From: Isochrysis galbana
Lineage: Eukaryota > Haptophyta > Isochrysidales > Isochrysidaceae
Assembly (NCBI GenBank): GCA_018136815.1
Contig: CM030935.1
Span: forward strand, 2,392,192 to 2,456,191
Length of the DNA stretch: 64,000 nucleotides
Direction of reading: 5' to 3'
Each line of letters opens with the position of its first letter. The stretch's first letter is position 1. Under the pieces are notes generated by a model. The model was not told where the DNA came from. It did no database searches and saw only the letters and a program-made list of their open reading frames with translations. Position numbers and translations under genes: made by a program. Shown piece after piece: positions 30,954-39,555 of this stretch.

Positions 30954-31337
30954 GAAATATTTTCGCCTTGCGGCGAGCGGCGCAAATCGCGAGCATAGCG
31001 CGAGCCATGCCCCCCCTCCGCATCTACGCCATGCAGATTCGTAAGCCCCGTGGCCATCACGCACGGGGCAGGGGCTTAAGTTGTGAGCATTCTCAATAGA
31101 CTTAGGAGGAGGTTATACTTTCCTCACTTTCCATTTTCTGTGGCAATGTGCGAGCACACGGTCCCACATAGCTACACATAGCTATACAGCACAGACGCCC
31201 GTAGAGATCGTCTAGTGGCCATTGGCATTGTCGTGGGAGAAGGGGCAGCACGACATTCTCTTTTTGTTTTTGGAAACTATACTTAAAAAATAGGGGCTCA
31301 TGGAGCGCGCGGCGCTCCCCTCTCCTGCCTACCCCGT
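30954..31337. other. 3' flank, nothing recognised
   Basis: No supported gene or repeat. Confidence 0.5.
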
Positions 31338-31659
31338 ATGGACGAACGATTGGGCCATGACAAACGACGCGCCGCAGAAGCGGCCAAGCGCAGGCAATCC
31401 CACCACCAAGGTACACGAGAGCCCCGGCCCGTGCCATCACCCAGAGGCCGAGAGCCCGGCCTGAAGATCCAGAAGGCCCCCCATCCCTCCCTGTAGCCAC
31501 CCAGCACCCCGCCCGAGGTTCAAATTCGACTCCACCCTTGGCTACCCAGGTGAGGGGCCGATCCGGATCGCGACTTACAACATAAACGGCACCAAAGGCG
31601 GGAAGCTCGCCGCGGTGCTATCCCAAGCGCGAAAGGCTAGAGTAGACATACTCCTCCTC
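31338..31659 (+). pseudogene. LINE fragment: ORF2 endonuclease start
   Basis: 31525-31659 encodes FDSTLGYPGEGPIR then IATYNINGTKGGKLAAVL and ARKARVDILLL, the beginning of an apurinic-type endonuclease of a non-LTR retrotransposon. The sequence stops resembling the family where a catalytic Gln-Glu would follow. Upstream, an ATG at 31338 opens a 52-codon Arg-rich frame closed by TAG at 31494, possibly the end of ORF1 or the frameshifted N-terminus of ORF2. The homologous start is at 4785-4717. Confidence 0.65.
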
Positions 31660-31704
31660 TCCTCCTGCAAGTGCAAGAATTGCACGCGTACGAAGACGGC
31701 TCAC

Positions 31705-32198
31705 GCCGCTCCCCCCTCCCCTCCCTCGCTTCCCTTTTCCTCCTCTCTTCCCTGCGGCGGGGTCCCATAGCGCGCGCCTGCGGCCCCTCTTCAGGTCCCC
31801 AGGTGCCTTTAGGGGTCTAGGAGCACGGCTCAGGGGGCAGGTGAGGTTGGGGCATGGCCATGGCGCCCCTCCTGCCTCTCCCCCGCTGGCGCTCCGAGCC
31901 CCTGCGGGTCGACTGGAGCTGGCTGGGGGGTTCTGAACAAGAACAGGGGGGCCTAGGCCTAGGGGGAGGAGGGGCTGGTCAGAGAGATGGGCTGGCCACG
32001 ACGGGCTAGGGCGGGCGAGTCAGGCGATCCTGTGGGGAGAGGAATGAGTCAGCAGGGCTGTGTGCTGTGTGCTCCTGGCTCCTAGCAAGCCATCAGGCGT
32101 GCCAGGAGATGAGCGGTTCCTGCCCCATGGCAGGGGAGGAGTGGAGAGAGAGGGGGCCTCGTGCCCCCCCATGGGCGAACTAAGTATAAACTTAGTTG
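31705..32198 (+). mobile_element. Hairpin-ended dispersed repeat, long copy
   Basis: About 490 bp, colinear with 38640-39148 and, reversed, 49633-50130. Landmarks are CCGCTCCCCCCTCCCC, GCGCGCCTGCGGCCCC, TCAGGTCCCCAGGTG, GTCGACTGGAGCTGGCTGGG, GATGGGCTGGCCACGACGGG and the terminal stem-loop AACTAAGTATAAACTTAGTT. It follows the LINE endonuclease fragment directly. Confidence 0.75.
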
Positions 32199-32289
32199 GG
32201 TTTTAACCAATAGAAGATAAGTGAAAACAAAACGCCTGGTCCTCTTTCGACGGAACGCGACTTGACGACCGCTAGGGACCGGGCGACAC

Positions 32290-32470
32290 CCCGCCCCGCC
32301 CAATCACCCCCACAACCCGGGCCCCTGAGTAGCGCACGAGGGACGAGGGGAGACGCCGCAAGGCTGGGTGGTGGGAAGTGAAAGGAGTTAGGGCGTGGCT
32401 ACTAGTTAGGAAAGCGAGGCCGCGTGCGTGGTGCGTGGGCGTGGCGAGAATATTGAAAGTTTTTTTCTTT
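32290..32470 (-). repeat. A-run dispersed repeat copy
   Basis: Minus strand: A-run, CTTTCAATATTCTCGCC, CACGCACGCGGCC, TAGTAGCCACGCCC, CAGCCTTGCGGCG, GTGCGCTACTCAGGGGCCCGGG. Confidence 0.8.
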
Positions 32471-32631
32471 GCGAATATCCTCAACTAAATCACCATGCTA
32501 AGCCAGGATGTATCCTCCCCACATCCTAGCTCTTTTTTGTGTGCCTCTCCTAGGGCTGCTGCCACACCCGTGCTCATCAAAGCCTCTCTCACATCTCAGG
32601 GAAGCGGGCGAGGCTGCAGGGAGGCTGTGCA

Positions 32632-32673
32632 GGGTCGCGCGCGCGGCGAAATCATTAAGAAGTTTTTTGTTCA
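32632..32673 (-). repeat. A-run motif, short copy
   Basis: Minus strand: A-run, CTTCTTAATGATTTCGCCGC and CGCGCGCGACC. The rest of 32471-32798 shows no gene. Confidence 0.6.
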
Positions 32674-32798
32674 GTTTTGGAACGGAGGTAGTAAATAATT
32701 TTAATTTTAAGCTCTAGCACAAATGGTCACACGCGACATCGCCACAAACGGCACTGGGCTTCCTTTCTTTTCTTTCTCTCAATCAACTTCTCTCAAGA

Positions 32799-34340
32799 TC
32801 ATGCTTTTCGAATTGTAGGCACTGTAATGCCTTTGTGGTGGACGTCTTGGTGAGATCTTGTGCTTGCCAATGCGCGTTGCTTCTCGCGAATCTTCTTCCT
32901 CGCCTTTTTGCGCTGCTTTCCACTCATACCTTGAAGTACTATGGACCACGATCGGCGCCGATGCCCCAGATCCTCAGCGGCTTTGCACGGCACCGTTGAA
33001 ACTTTCGGACGCGTCTGCTTTCCCTGCTCAGCTCTCTCATTCACGAACCTCTCCGCATCGCAAGTTGCCGCTGTGAACTTTGGGGAAGCGCGCATTTGAG
33101 CGGGGACAATAATTGCCGAAGGGGCTTCCTGAACCGGTGTGGCGAAGGCGGCCCGCAGCCTCTGCTCCGGTCCAGAACCCCACGCTTGCGAGGTGCGTGC
33201 GGCTGGACTTTGTAGGATGAAGACAGAACTTGGGTGATTGGACAGTCTCCAGATTGTGGGGCGGTATTGCTGCGCGCCCTCGCAAAATCCGTGCTCACAC
33301 TGTGGTAGCAGCATCGTGGCAGATCGATGGACGGAATCATTGAGCATGCGCCAGCACGGCTTATCTGGCCAATACGGAATGACAATAAAGAAGGTTAAGA
33401 CATCGTTTGCGGCAGTTGCCTCATGGAGCAGTGCGTCTACGCGAATAGCAAGTGCGGATACTGCGGCTGCATCATATGGTGGATTGAGCAAGTGGCACCC
33501 CTGGCGAAGCGCTACAGCAGCGCGTTCCCCATAAAAAGACCCTAGAGAACCGAACGCTGCGTCGACATCTTCGGCTGCTGAACAGAAGGGCACAAAGCGG
33601 CAATTGACGGGCGATGCAAACCCTTCGAGCCTCAACCCAAAATCGGCATGCAGCGCATCGAAGACAGCATGGGAGCAGGCCGCCTGCATCCCGCCTGCTC
33701 TCATCTCTCCACCTTGCAGCGCGAGCACGCGAGCCAGCACGCAATAGGCATCGGCTAGGAAGGTCTGGTCGCCATGCCCGGTCTGGCGAGGGGGCGTGCA
33801 ACTACTGCTGGCCATGTCTCGCCCAGGGCCTTCACCGCAATCGCGAGAGGCTGAAGCTGCTGCATGGAGCTCGCGCAGCTTGTCGAAGTGTCGCCGACTG
33901 ACCAGCACACGAGGCCCGCCCTGCGTAGGTTTCAGGGCGAGCAGGCCGCTCGCAGGTTGCTGAAGTCCAGGATCATTCAGAGGAAATTCGGTCACGGAGA
34001 TGGTTTCTTTGCTGGTGGCAGTGCGCCCAGGCGGTGGCAGCTCAGCAGCTAGTGTGGACGCAAGTACCTCAAGGCGCTTGCAAGTCCCAGCCGTCTCTGC
34101 TCGCTCCCTGCCCGCAAGCGAGAGCTTGCGGCTGAGCTCGGCGGCTGCAGCTGGGGCAAGCGGGTTCGGTATCACCGGCAGCGGCGCGCCCGAGAAGAGC
34201 CAGTCGGCTCGGGCAGCCCAGAGCCATTGCTCGAAGTGAGCATGCCACTTTCTCCCACCGAGTGTCGCCGCACACTCGCGGTGGAACTCACGCGCGAGCG
34301 CGGCGACAGCCTCGAGCTCAGCTGCGGCACGCTCGATCAT
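32799..34340 (-). CDS. PCIF1/CAPAM-like mRNA cap adenosine N6-methyltransferase
   Basis: 513 residues from ATG 34340; the frame is open further upstream but has no ATG. PCIF1 enzymes methylate N6 of the first transcribed 2'-O-methyladenosine next to the m7G cap, using S-adenosylmethionine. Family hallmarks seen: an N-terminal helical part (FHRECAATLGGRKWHAHFE), LHADFGLRLEGFASPVNC, the segment DVDAAFGSLGSFYG, and catalytic NPPY at 286-289 (CHLLNPPYD), followed by LTFFIVIPYW and the conserved HEHGF-like LPQCEHGFCEG. I see no WW domain for binding phosphorylated RNA polymerase II CTD. A basic C-terminus (KQRKKARKKIREKQR) could be a nuclear localisation signal. It is divergent with the gene at 34758. 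Confidence 0.85.
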   Translation of the reverse strand: MIERAAAELEAVAALAREFHRECAATLGGRKWHAHFEQWLWAARADWLFSGAPLPVIPNPLAPAAAAELSRKLSLAGRERAETAGTCKRLEVLASTLAAELPPPGRTATSKETISVTEFPLNDPGLQQPASGLLALKPTQGGPRVLVSRRHFDKLRELHAAASASRDCGEGPGRDMASSSCTPPRQTGHGDQTFLADAYCVLARVLALQGGEMRAGGMQAACSHAVFDALHADFGLRLEGFASPVNCRFVPFCSAAEDVDAAFGSLGSFYGERAAVALRQGCHLLNPPYDAAAVSALAIRVDALLHEATAANDVLTFFIVIPYWPDKPCWRMLNDSVHRSATMLLPQCEHGFCEGAQQYRPTIWRLSNHPSSVFILQSPAARTSQAWGSGPEQRLRAAFATPVQEAPSAIIVPAQMRASPKFTAATCDAERFVNERAEQGKQTRPKVSTVPCKAAEDLGHRRRSWSIVLQGMSGKQRKKARKKIREKQRALASTRSHQDVHHKGITVPTIRKA

Positions 34341-34757
34341 GCGACCGAGGGGCAGCCGAGTCACACCGCCACAGGTCCGAGAGGGAGCGCAGGGAGAGAG
34401 AGCGGCGGGCCAGCAAGCCTTCAGCAGAGGACGACGTGCGTGGGAGGAGAGTACGACGCCGGCGCCCGACTCGACAGAGGAGGAAACCCTTTCGTCCAAC
34501 GCACTACGGTTTCACAATTTACAAATCAACTCAATGATAGCGAGGCCTGCTAGATCGGACCCCCCCTTCCGCCGCCTGTCGTCGCACGGAGTGGCCGGCG
34601 AGAGGGAGGAGAGGGAGGAGAGAGGGAGGGCTGGAGTTTGTGGAGGAGGGACGGCGAGCGACACGGGCTGGGGACTCTCCACACGGCGCCCCTTGTTTCT
34701 GCCGCATCGCGCATTAGATTGCCTCCGCTCCCTCTGACGGCTTTGCCAAGTGGCCAG
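34341..34757. promoter_or_regulatory. Divergent intergenic region
   Basis: The 417 bp between two divergently read start codons presumably hold promoters for both genes. GAGAGGGAGG repeats at 34593-34630 are the only notable element. Confidence 0.45.
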
Positions 34758-35501
34758 ATGGTGCGAGCTCGCCTCACTCTCGATGGGCAAGCGGCAGTCC
34801 AGCTCCACCTGCTTGCAGCGAGCGGCCAAGTGGCCTCGCGGGTGAGGTGCACGCACGACGCCCTGAAGCCGCTTCTTGCTGTCGACGCATTCTGCCGTCA
34901 TCTGGCGCTGGCCGTGCGGATGGCCACGAGCATTGCAGCCGGGCGCAAGGTACGCCAGCACACGCAGGAGAGCTGTGTCGAGACGCTGGTGGAAGCGACA
35001 AACGATCTCATGAGGGGGATCGAACGGCACCGTGAGCTTCAGCGTCTCACGACTTCACCATCCAAAGAGCTCCGCTACCACAAATTGTCTTTGGATGATG
35101 CCGTGGAGGATTTCTGTCTGCATCCGATTGGCGAGATCGTGCGCTTGCTTTGCTTGGTACGTATGCGAGCCGCACCTATGATTCCATGGGAATTGTGGGA
35201 GGGTATCATCGTCGAGGTCCTCGCAAGAGATGCTCCAGCGAATAAAAGGCATCACTCACTCTTCTCCGGCGGACTCGGCGCCAGGCCTCCGCGCAATCTT
35301 GTGCTCGCCTTCGGATATGATGGTGTGACACAGGAGTTCCGGGTCAAACTGGCAGCTATTGAAGACGTTCCAAAACTCAGAGAGAAGGAGATCGCGGCTC
35401 TTGGCGCTCTGCTCACCGTACAAGATCTGCAGGAAGTCTGCGGGCTGGCAGCACTTTGCAGCCAACCGAGCCTAAGGGATCGAACTCTTATGGATGGATG
35501 A
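34758..35501 (+). CDS. Uncharacterised 247-residue protein
   Basis: Open frame from ATG 34758 to TGA 35499-35501, not assignable to a family I know. The N-terminal half is helical (PLLAVDAFCRHLALAVRM; ESCVETLVEATNDLMRGIE). The segment YHKLSLDDAVEDFCLHPIG, with a Trp-rich helix (IPWELWEGIIVEVLARDAP), looks like a folded domain, followed by LVLAFGYDGVTQEFRVKLAA (strand-like). A good donor-like GTACGTATG occurs at 35158, so an intron is possible, but the frame is open throughout. No signal peptide. Confidence 0.6.
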   Translation: MVRARLTLDGQAAVQLHLLAASGQVASRVRCTHDALKPLLAVDAFCRHLALAVRMATSIAAGRKVRQHTQESCVETLVEATNDLMRGIERHRELQRLTTSPSKELRYHKLSLDDAVEDFCLHPIGEIVRLLCLVRMRAAPMIPWELWEGIIVEVLARDAPANKRHHSLFSGGLGARPPRNLVLAFGYDGVTQEFRVKLAAIEDVPKLREKEIAALGALLTVQDLQEVCGLAALCSQPSLRDRTLMDG

Positions 35502-36249
35502 TGCAATCAGTAAGTTCCACATGCAAAGACCCATCCCCAAATGCATCTCGGCTCATAGGACCCGGGGGCATTGGACATACGTATATTTCCTCGAAGATTG
35601 TGGACATAGCCAGTAACATCTATACGTTGCGCTTTTTGCGGTCCGGGACATAACCTACTAGTCGTATTTTTAAGTAATGGGGGGCAATGGGCGAGGGCAA
35701 AAACAAGAACCACAAGGGCCCCTACGGAGACAACAAATTGTCAGTTTCAACAAAACAAATAGTGGTAGTAAATAATGTGACATCATAGCCAGCCCCACCA
35801 CTAACAATAAAAAAAAACTTCTTAATATTCCCGCCGCGCGCGCGACTCTGCATCTTAATTATGCAGCCACGCCCGCTGCCTTCGCCCCCCCTCCACCTGC
35901 CTTGCGGCCCGTCCCCCACCACTAACAATGATAAAACAACCGAATATTAGTGCCGCTATGCTGCCACTCGCCATGCACCAACACGCCAAAAGCCTCGACA
36001 CACATGACCGCTGTTGGCAGTGCGGTGGTGGTGAGTGGTGAGGTTGAGGTCGCTTTCCGTCGATTATGGGACATCACTCAAATGGAGCCATCAAATGTCT
36101 ATAGTCGTTTACAATAATATTCACATACTCACCCTATTGCCAACTTTTAACAACTAATTTTATGATTGGTCGCCATTGAGGGGGGCCTCGCCCCCCCCCC
36201 CCCCCCACTCTCTCGACTCCCCTCATGGGGGGCGAGAACCATCCACCCC
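35502..36249. other. Intergenic with A-run repeat
   Basis: 35809-35905 (plus) is an A-run copy: A-run, CTTCTTAATATTCCCGCC, GCGCGCGCGAC, GCAGCCACGCCC, CTGCCTTGCGGCC. The remainder is AT-richer and shows nothing. Confidence 0.6.
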
Positions 36250-36462
36250 CCTAGCGCTGCCTCTTGCCATGCAGGGGGGACTCACCCGGACTGCCCAGAC
36301 TCTCCCTGAGAGTCAGCAGGGCAGTTAACTCCTGGCAAGCCATAATAAGGCATGCCAGGAGGGGAAGGATGGATGGGTGGTTCCTCCCCCCACAGCGGGG
36401 GAGGAGTGGAGAGAGGGGGGGGCTCGTGCCCCCCATAGGCGAACTAAGTATAAACTTAGTTG
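36250..36462 (+). mobile_element. Hairpin-ended dispersed repeat, short copy
   Basis: Starts around CTCTTGCCATGCAGGGGGG, continues with ACTCACCCGGACTGCCCAG and GGCAAGCCATAATAAGGCATGCC, and ends in AACTAAGTATAAACTTAGTT then G. Confidence 0.7.
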
Positions 36463-37193
36463 CGTACAGCCCAGAGTAGCGCCGTGTCAGTTTTGGTCGG
36501 CATACCCGACGGGCGGGCGCTGTAAAAAGAAATAGAGCAAGCTGCTGCGATCGAAGATCGAAGCAAGCGGGGTGGCGAAGAGCAGATGTTCCACTACGAC
36601 TACATGCCAGAACGCGGAAGTCACGAGCTCGCCTACAGCTCGCTCCCAGGCACGATCCTCATTTCACTCTATGTGATCTACCATCGAAAGGGGCTAGGCA
36701 ACCGGCAACGCAAACAGTAGTTGTTTTGTGCGTGAACATCTAAGGCAATTGTACTCACCATTCCCATATCCATATACTTCATGTTGACAGCACGGCCACC
36801 GCGCCACACGCACAACGATAGTGCTGAAAAACACCCTAGCTATTCTCCTACATCAATCTAGCGAGCTGTTATCAACCTGATTGCAGTCCAAAGAATGTGA
36901 AGGTGTGGTACTTGTCGCCTATCAAGTCTGCCTCGTGTCCTTCTGGCCACATCGGTTGTCGAGATGCATTTGTGTATGCTCGCGAGATCCACGCACGGCT
37001 ACGAAGACACGGGCACATTCCAGCGGGAAGTCGGCAGGTCAGAAGAGGGGATCTCCGGTGGAGCTACTGTACTATGCTCAGCAGCAGGCAGCATTAGATG
37101 TCCATGGCGCGCCCGCTGCATTGTCGTAGGGGAGGCATCATCCTGATTCCGCCAGGAAAATTAAGAGGCGCCATTCTGGTTTCGGCAGGAAGA
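36463..37193. other. Intergenic, nothing recognised
   Basis: Short open frames at 36881-37146 look like chance. No repeat identified. Confidence 0.45.
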
Positions 37194-37439
37194 TTAAGCA
37201 TTCCCGGGGCCGGATTCCACTCGCAAGAGCTGTAACTCATCAAGGCACAGCTCATTCCACTTCTCATCACTCTTCCGCTGCGGTGCCGTGCGGACCTCGT
37301 CGTTGTCTGAGTCGAGCTCACTCGCTGGCAGCTCAAATTCGTCGGGGCCGAGCGTATCCTGGCTCCATTCGTCATCGACGACGTCGACCAGGTGAGCTGG
37401 TCGATGCAGATACGCGATGAACTTGCCCTCCTCTGCCAT
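37194..37439 (-). CDS. APC13: Anaphase-promoting complex subunit 13 (APC13/SWM1)
   Basis: 81 residues, ATG 37439 to TAA 37194. APC13 is a small, largely extended subunit that stabilises the TPR lobe of the anaphase-promoting complex, the ubiquitin ligase driving mitotic exit. The pattern fits the family: VVDDEWSQDTLGPDEFELP (Asp-Asp-x-Trp, Asp-x-Leu, then Pro), a conserved ELDS, an acidic linker, and KWNELCLDELQLL (Lys-Trp-x-x-Leu). Length is close to the usual 70-90 residues. A single exon with an ATG start. Small size leaves some chance of error. Confidence 0.8.
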   Translation of the reverse strand: MAEEGKFIAYLHRPAHLVDVVDDEWSQDTLGPDEFELPASELDSDNDEVRTAPQRKSDEKWNELCLDELQLLRVESGPGNA

Positions 37440-38177
37440 CGGCGTTGCGAGCTCTGCGCCGTCGGTGCGCGCGCGAGAGAGTGAAGTGGGAATGATGTTG
37501 GTTCTCAGAGTTTTCTTGTTGTCCTTGTTGTTCTCCGCTTTACTGCGGGGGGGGGGGGGGGGGGGGCGGGCTAGCCTCCCCCCCTGCGCCGGTGATTACT
37601 CTGAGGGGCGAAGGTGTCGCCGGGGGGGGGTGCCTTCCCGCCGCCACAGCTTCGCCTGTGCGGGGAAGGGCGGCGCGGCTGGGTTAGCCGAGCTACCTCC
37701 CACGCGGTGTGAGAGGGGGGGCTGGGTCGAGCAGGCCGTGCTGCCGTGCTGAGCTAGGTGCTCCTCTCACTGAGTGGGGAGGAGCGCGGGGAGCCCCACG
37801 TCTCTAAATTAGGGGGGGGAGGAGGAGACGTATGTTGCTCCCGGAGGCTCCTAAGGGCGCGCTGAGCGAGGACCGCTGAGCTTCTGCCGGGCAAAAACAA
37901 AACTCTCGACGCACCCGGTGGCCTCCGATGGCCGAAGTACTCAGTTCACGTTGGAGCCGAAAGCTCGGTCAAGACGAAGTCTACAGCCTTGGCCATAGTG
38001 GGAGCTAAGGATCTCAAGACTGAGTTGGGACTATCCTTCAGTTGGTGGGAAGTCCCAATCCTTCACTCTCGAAAGTTGTGTGGCTTTCAAGCTCAGGGTC
38101 CTACAAATACACCGAAATCGTAGGACGCGGTCCTATAATGTAGGACGGAACTTTTTAGCCGAAAGTAGCGAGGGTCC
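37440..38177. other. Intergenic, G-run and retroelement-like debris
   Basis: G-run 37549-37567. 37640-37930 is GC-rich with GGAGCGCGGGGAGCC and AAAACTCTCGACGCAC motifs resembling the 14001-14720 sequence weakly. No gene. Confidence 0.4.
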
Positions 38178-38213
38178 ACGGCCGCGTGTGCGGTGAGACT
38201 ATTAAGAAGTTAA
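38178..38213 (-). repeat. A-run motif, short copy
   Basis: Minus strand: AACTTCTTAATAGTCTCACC, then GCACACGCGGCCGTGG. Confidence 0.6.
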
Positions 38214-38220
38214 ATTAAAT

Positions 38221-38412
38221 GTGCCCGACTCTCAGGGAGAGTCTGGGCAGTCTGGGTGAGTCCCCCCTACATGCCAAGAGGCACAACTAAGTTTATACTT
38301 GGTTGACCCAAGGGGGGGCACGAGCCCCCCCCTCTCTCCACTCCTCCCCTGCCATGGGGGAGGAACCACCCATCATCTGGCATGCCTGATGGCTTGCCAG
38401 GAGGAGACCGTC
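38221..38412 (-). mobile_element. Hairpin-ended repeats joined head to tail
   Basis: Minus strand 38412-38284 is a 3' end with the terminal hairpin (CCAAGTATAAACTTAGTTG). The next bases, 38281-38221, are CTCTTGGCATGTAGGGGGG, ACTCACCCAGACTGCCCAG, i.e. internal sequence matching 36255-36315. One copy's end thus abuts another copy's interior. Confidence 0.65.
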
Positions 38413-38639
38413 CTACTGACCCACTTCCTTCCCCGCAGGCATCAAATGTCCATAGAGGATTCAATTTGAGCCATCAAATGTCCATAGAGTAGGTCCGTTG
38501 AAAAAAATAATCACACAAAAATAACAATCGGATTGTGCTTAATGTTACGTACGAAAACACTAACCTTTGCCTGGGTTTCGCACATACCCTAAATTCGTAT
38601 TATGGCGACTCACCGACGGCTAGTCACAACTCCGCGAGG

Positions 38640-39148
38640 TATACGCCCAGGTGTCGGCACAGGTGCGCGATGCTCTCCCGTGGGAGGGGGGAGCGGCTCC
38701 CCCCTCCCCTCCCTCTTCCCTCTTCCTCCTCTCTTCCATGCGGCTCTGGCCCATGGCGCGCGCCTGCGACCCCCCTTCAGGTCCCCAGGTGGCCTCCAGG
38801 GGGCGAGGGAGCACAGCTCACGGGGCAGGCGAGGCGCGAGGCTGGGGCATGGCCCTGGTCCCTCCTGCCTCTCCCTCGCTGGCTCTCGCGCCCCTGCAGG
38901 TCGACCGGAACTGGCTGGGGGCTCCTGATCAGGGGCTGGTCAGAGGGATGGGCTGGCCAAGACAAGCCAGGGCGGGCGAATCAGGCGTGCCTGTGCGGAA
39001 GGGATGGGTCAGCAGGGCAGTGTGCTCCTAGCAAGTCATCAGGCATGTCAGGAGAGTGGGTGGTTCCTCCCCCATGGCGGGCGAGGAGTGGAGAGAGGTG
39101 GGGGCTCGTCCCCCCCCCCCATGGGTGAACCAACTATAAACTTAGTTG
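38640..39148 (+). mobile_element. Hairpin-ended dispersed repeat, long copy
   Basis: Same landmarks as 31705-32198. The terminal stem-loop is imperfect here (ACCAACTATAAACTTAGTTG). 38413-38639 shows nothing. Confidence 0.75.
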
Positions 39149-39555
39149 CAGCTAGATCATAACAACATGAAGCTTAATAAATGCCTACATGTATATGTAC
39201 ATTTACATCTACGAGTTCCACTCGAAATCGTTCCAGGATGGTCGGCGTACATGACGGCCCGCACAGCGGCTAAAGAGTGCATGCGCCTCGATCTCGGGAT
39301 TGTGTCTGCATTGGCACGGGACCTAGCCAAAAAAACATGAACATAGCAAGGCGACTTGATCAACTGACCAATTGAAGACTACCGAGTGATGTTCGTCAGG
39401 AAATTTAGGGTTAGAAATTTACGGCTAGGGTCAAAATACCAACTGAAGACTACCGACTCACCGACGGCTTTTCCGTCGAAATTTAGCGAGATTGCACACC
39501 GCAACCACTACGATCTGAGATGACTGAATCGCATGTTTGTAATCCGATAGGCATG
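39149..39555. other. Intergenic with duplicated word
   Basis: TGAAGACTACCGA occurs at 39374 and 39444, and CACCGACGGCTTTTCCGTCG forms a small hairpin near 39460. This is the 3' flank of the channel gene. Confidence 0.4.

Noticed and set aside
38535-39128. Plus-strand 197-codon open frame
   Set aside because: It lies mostly within the hairpin-ended repeat and is not conserved between copies.
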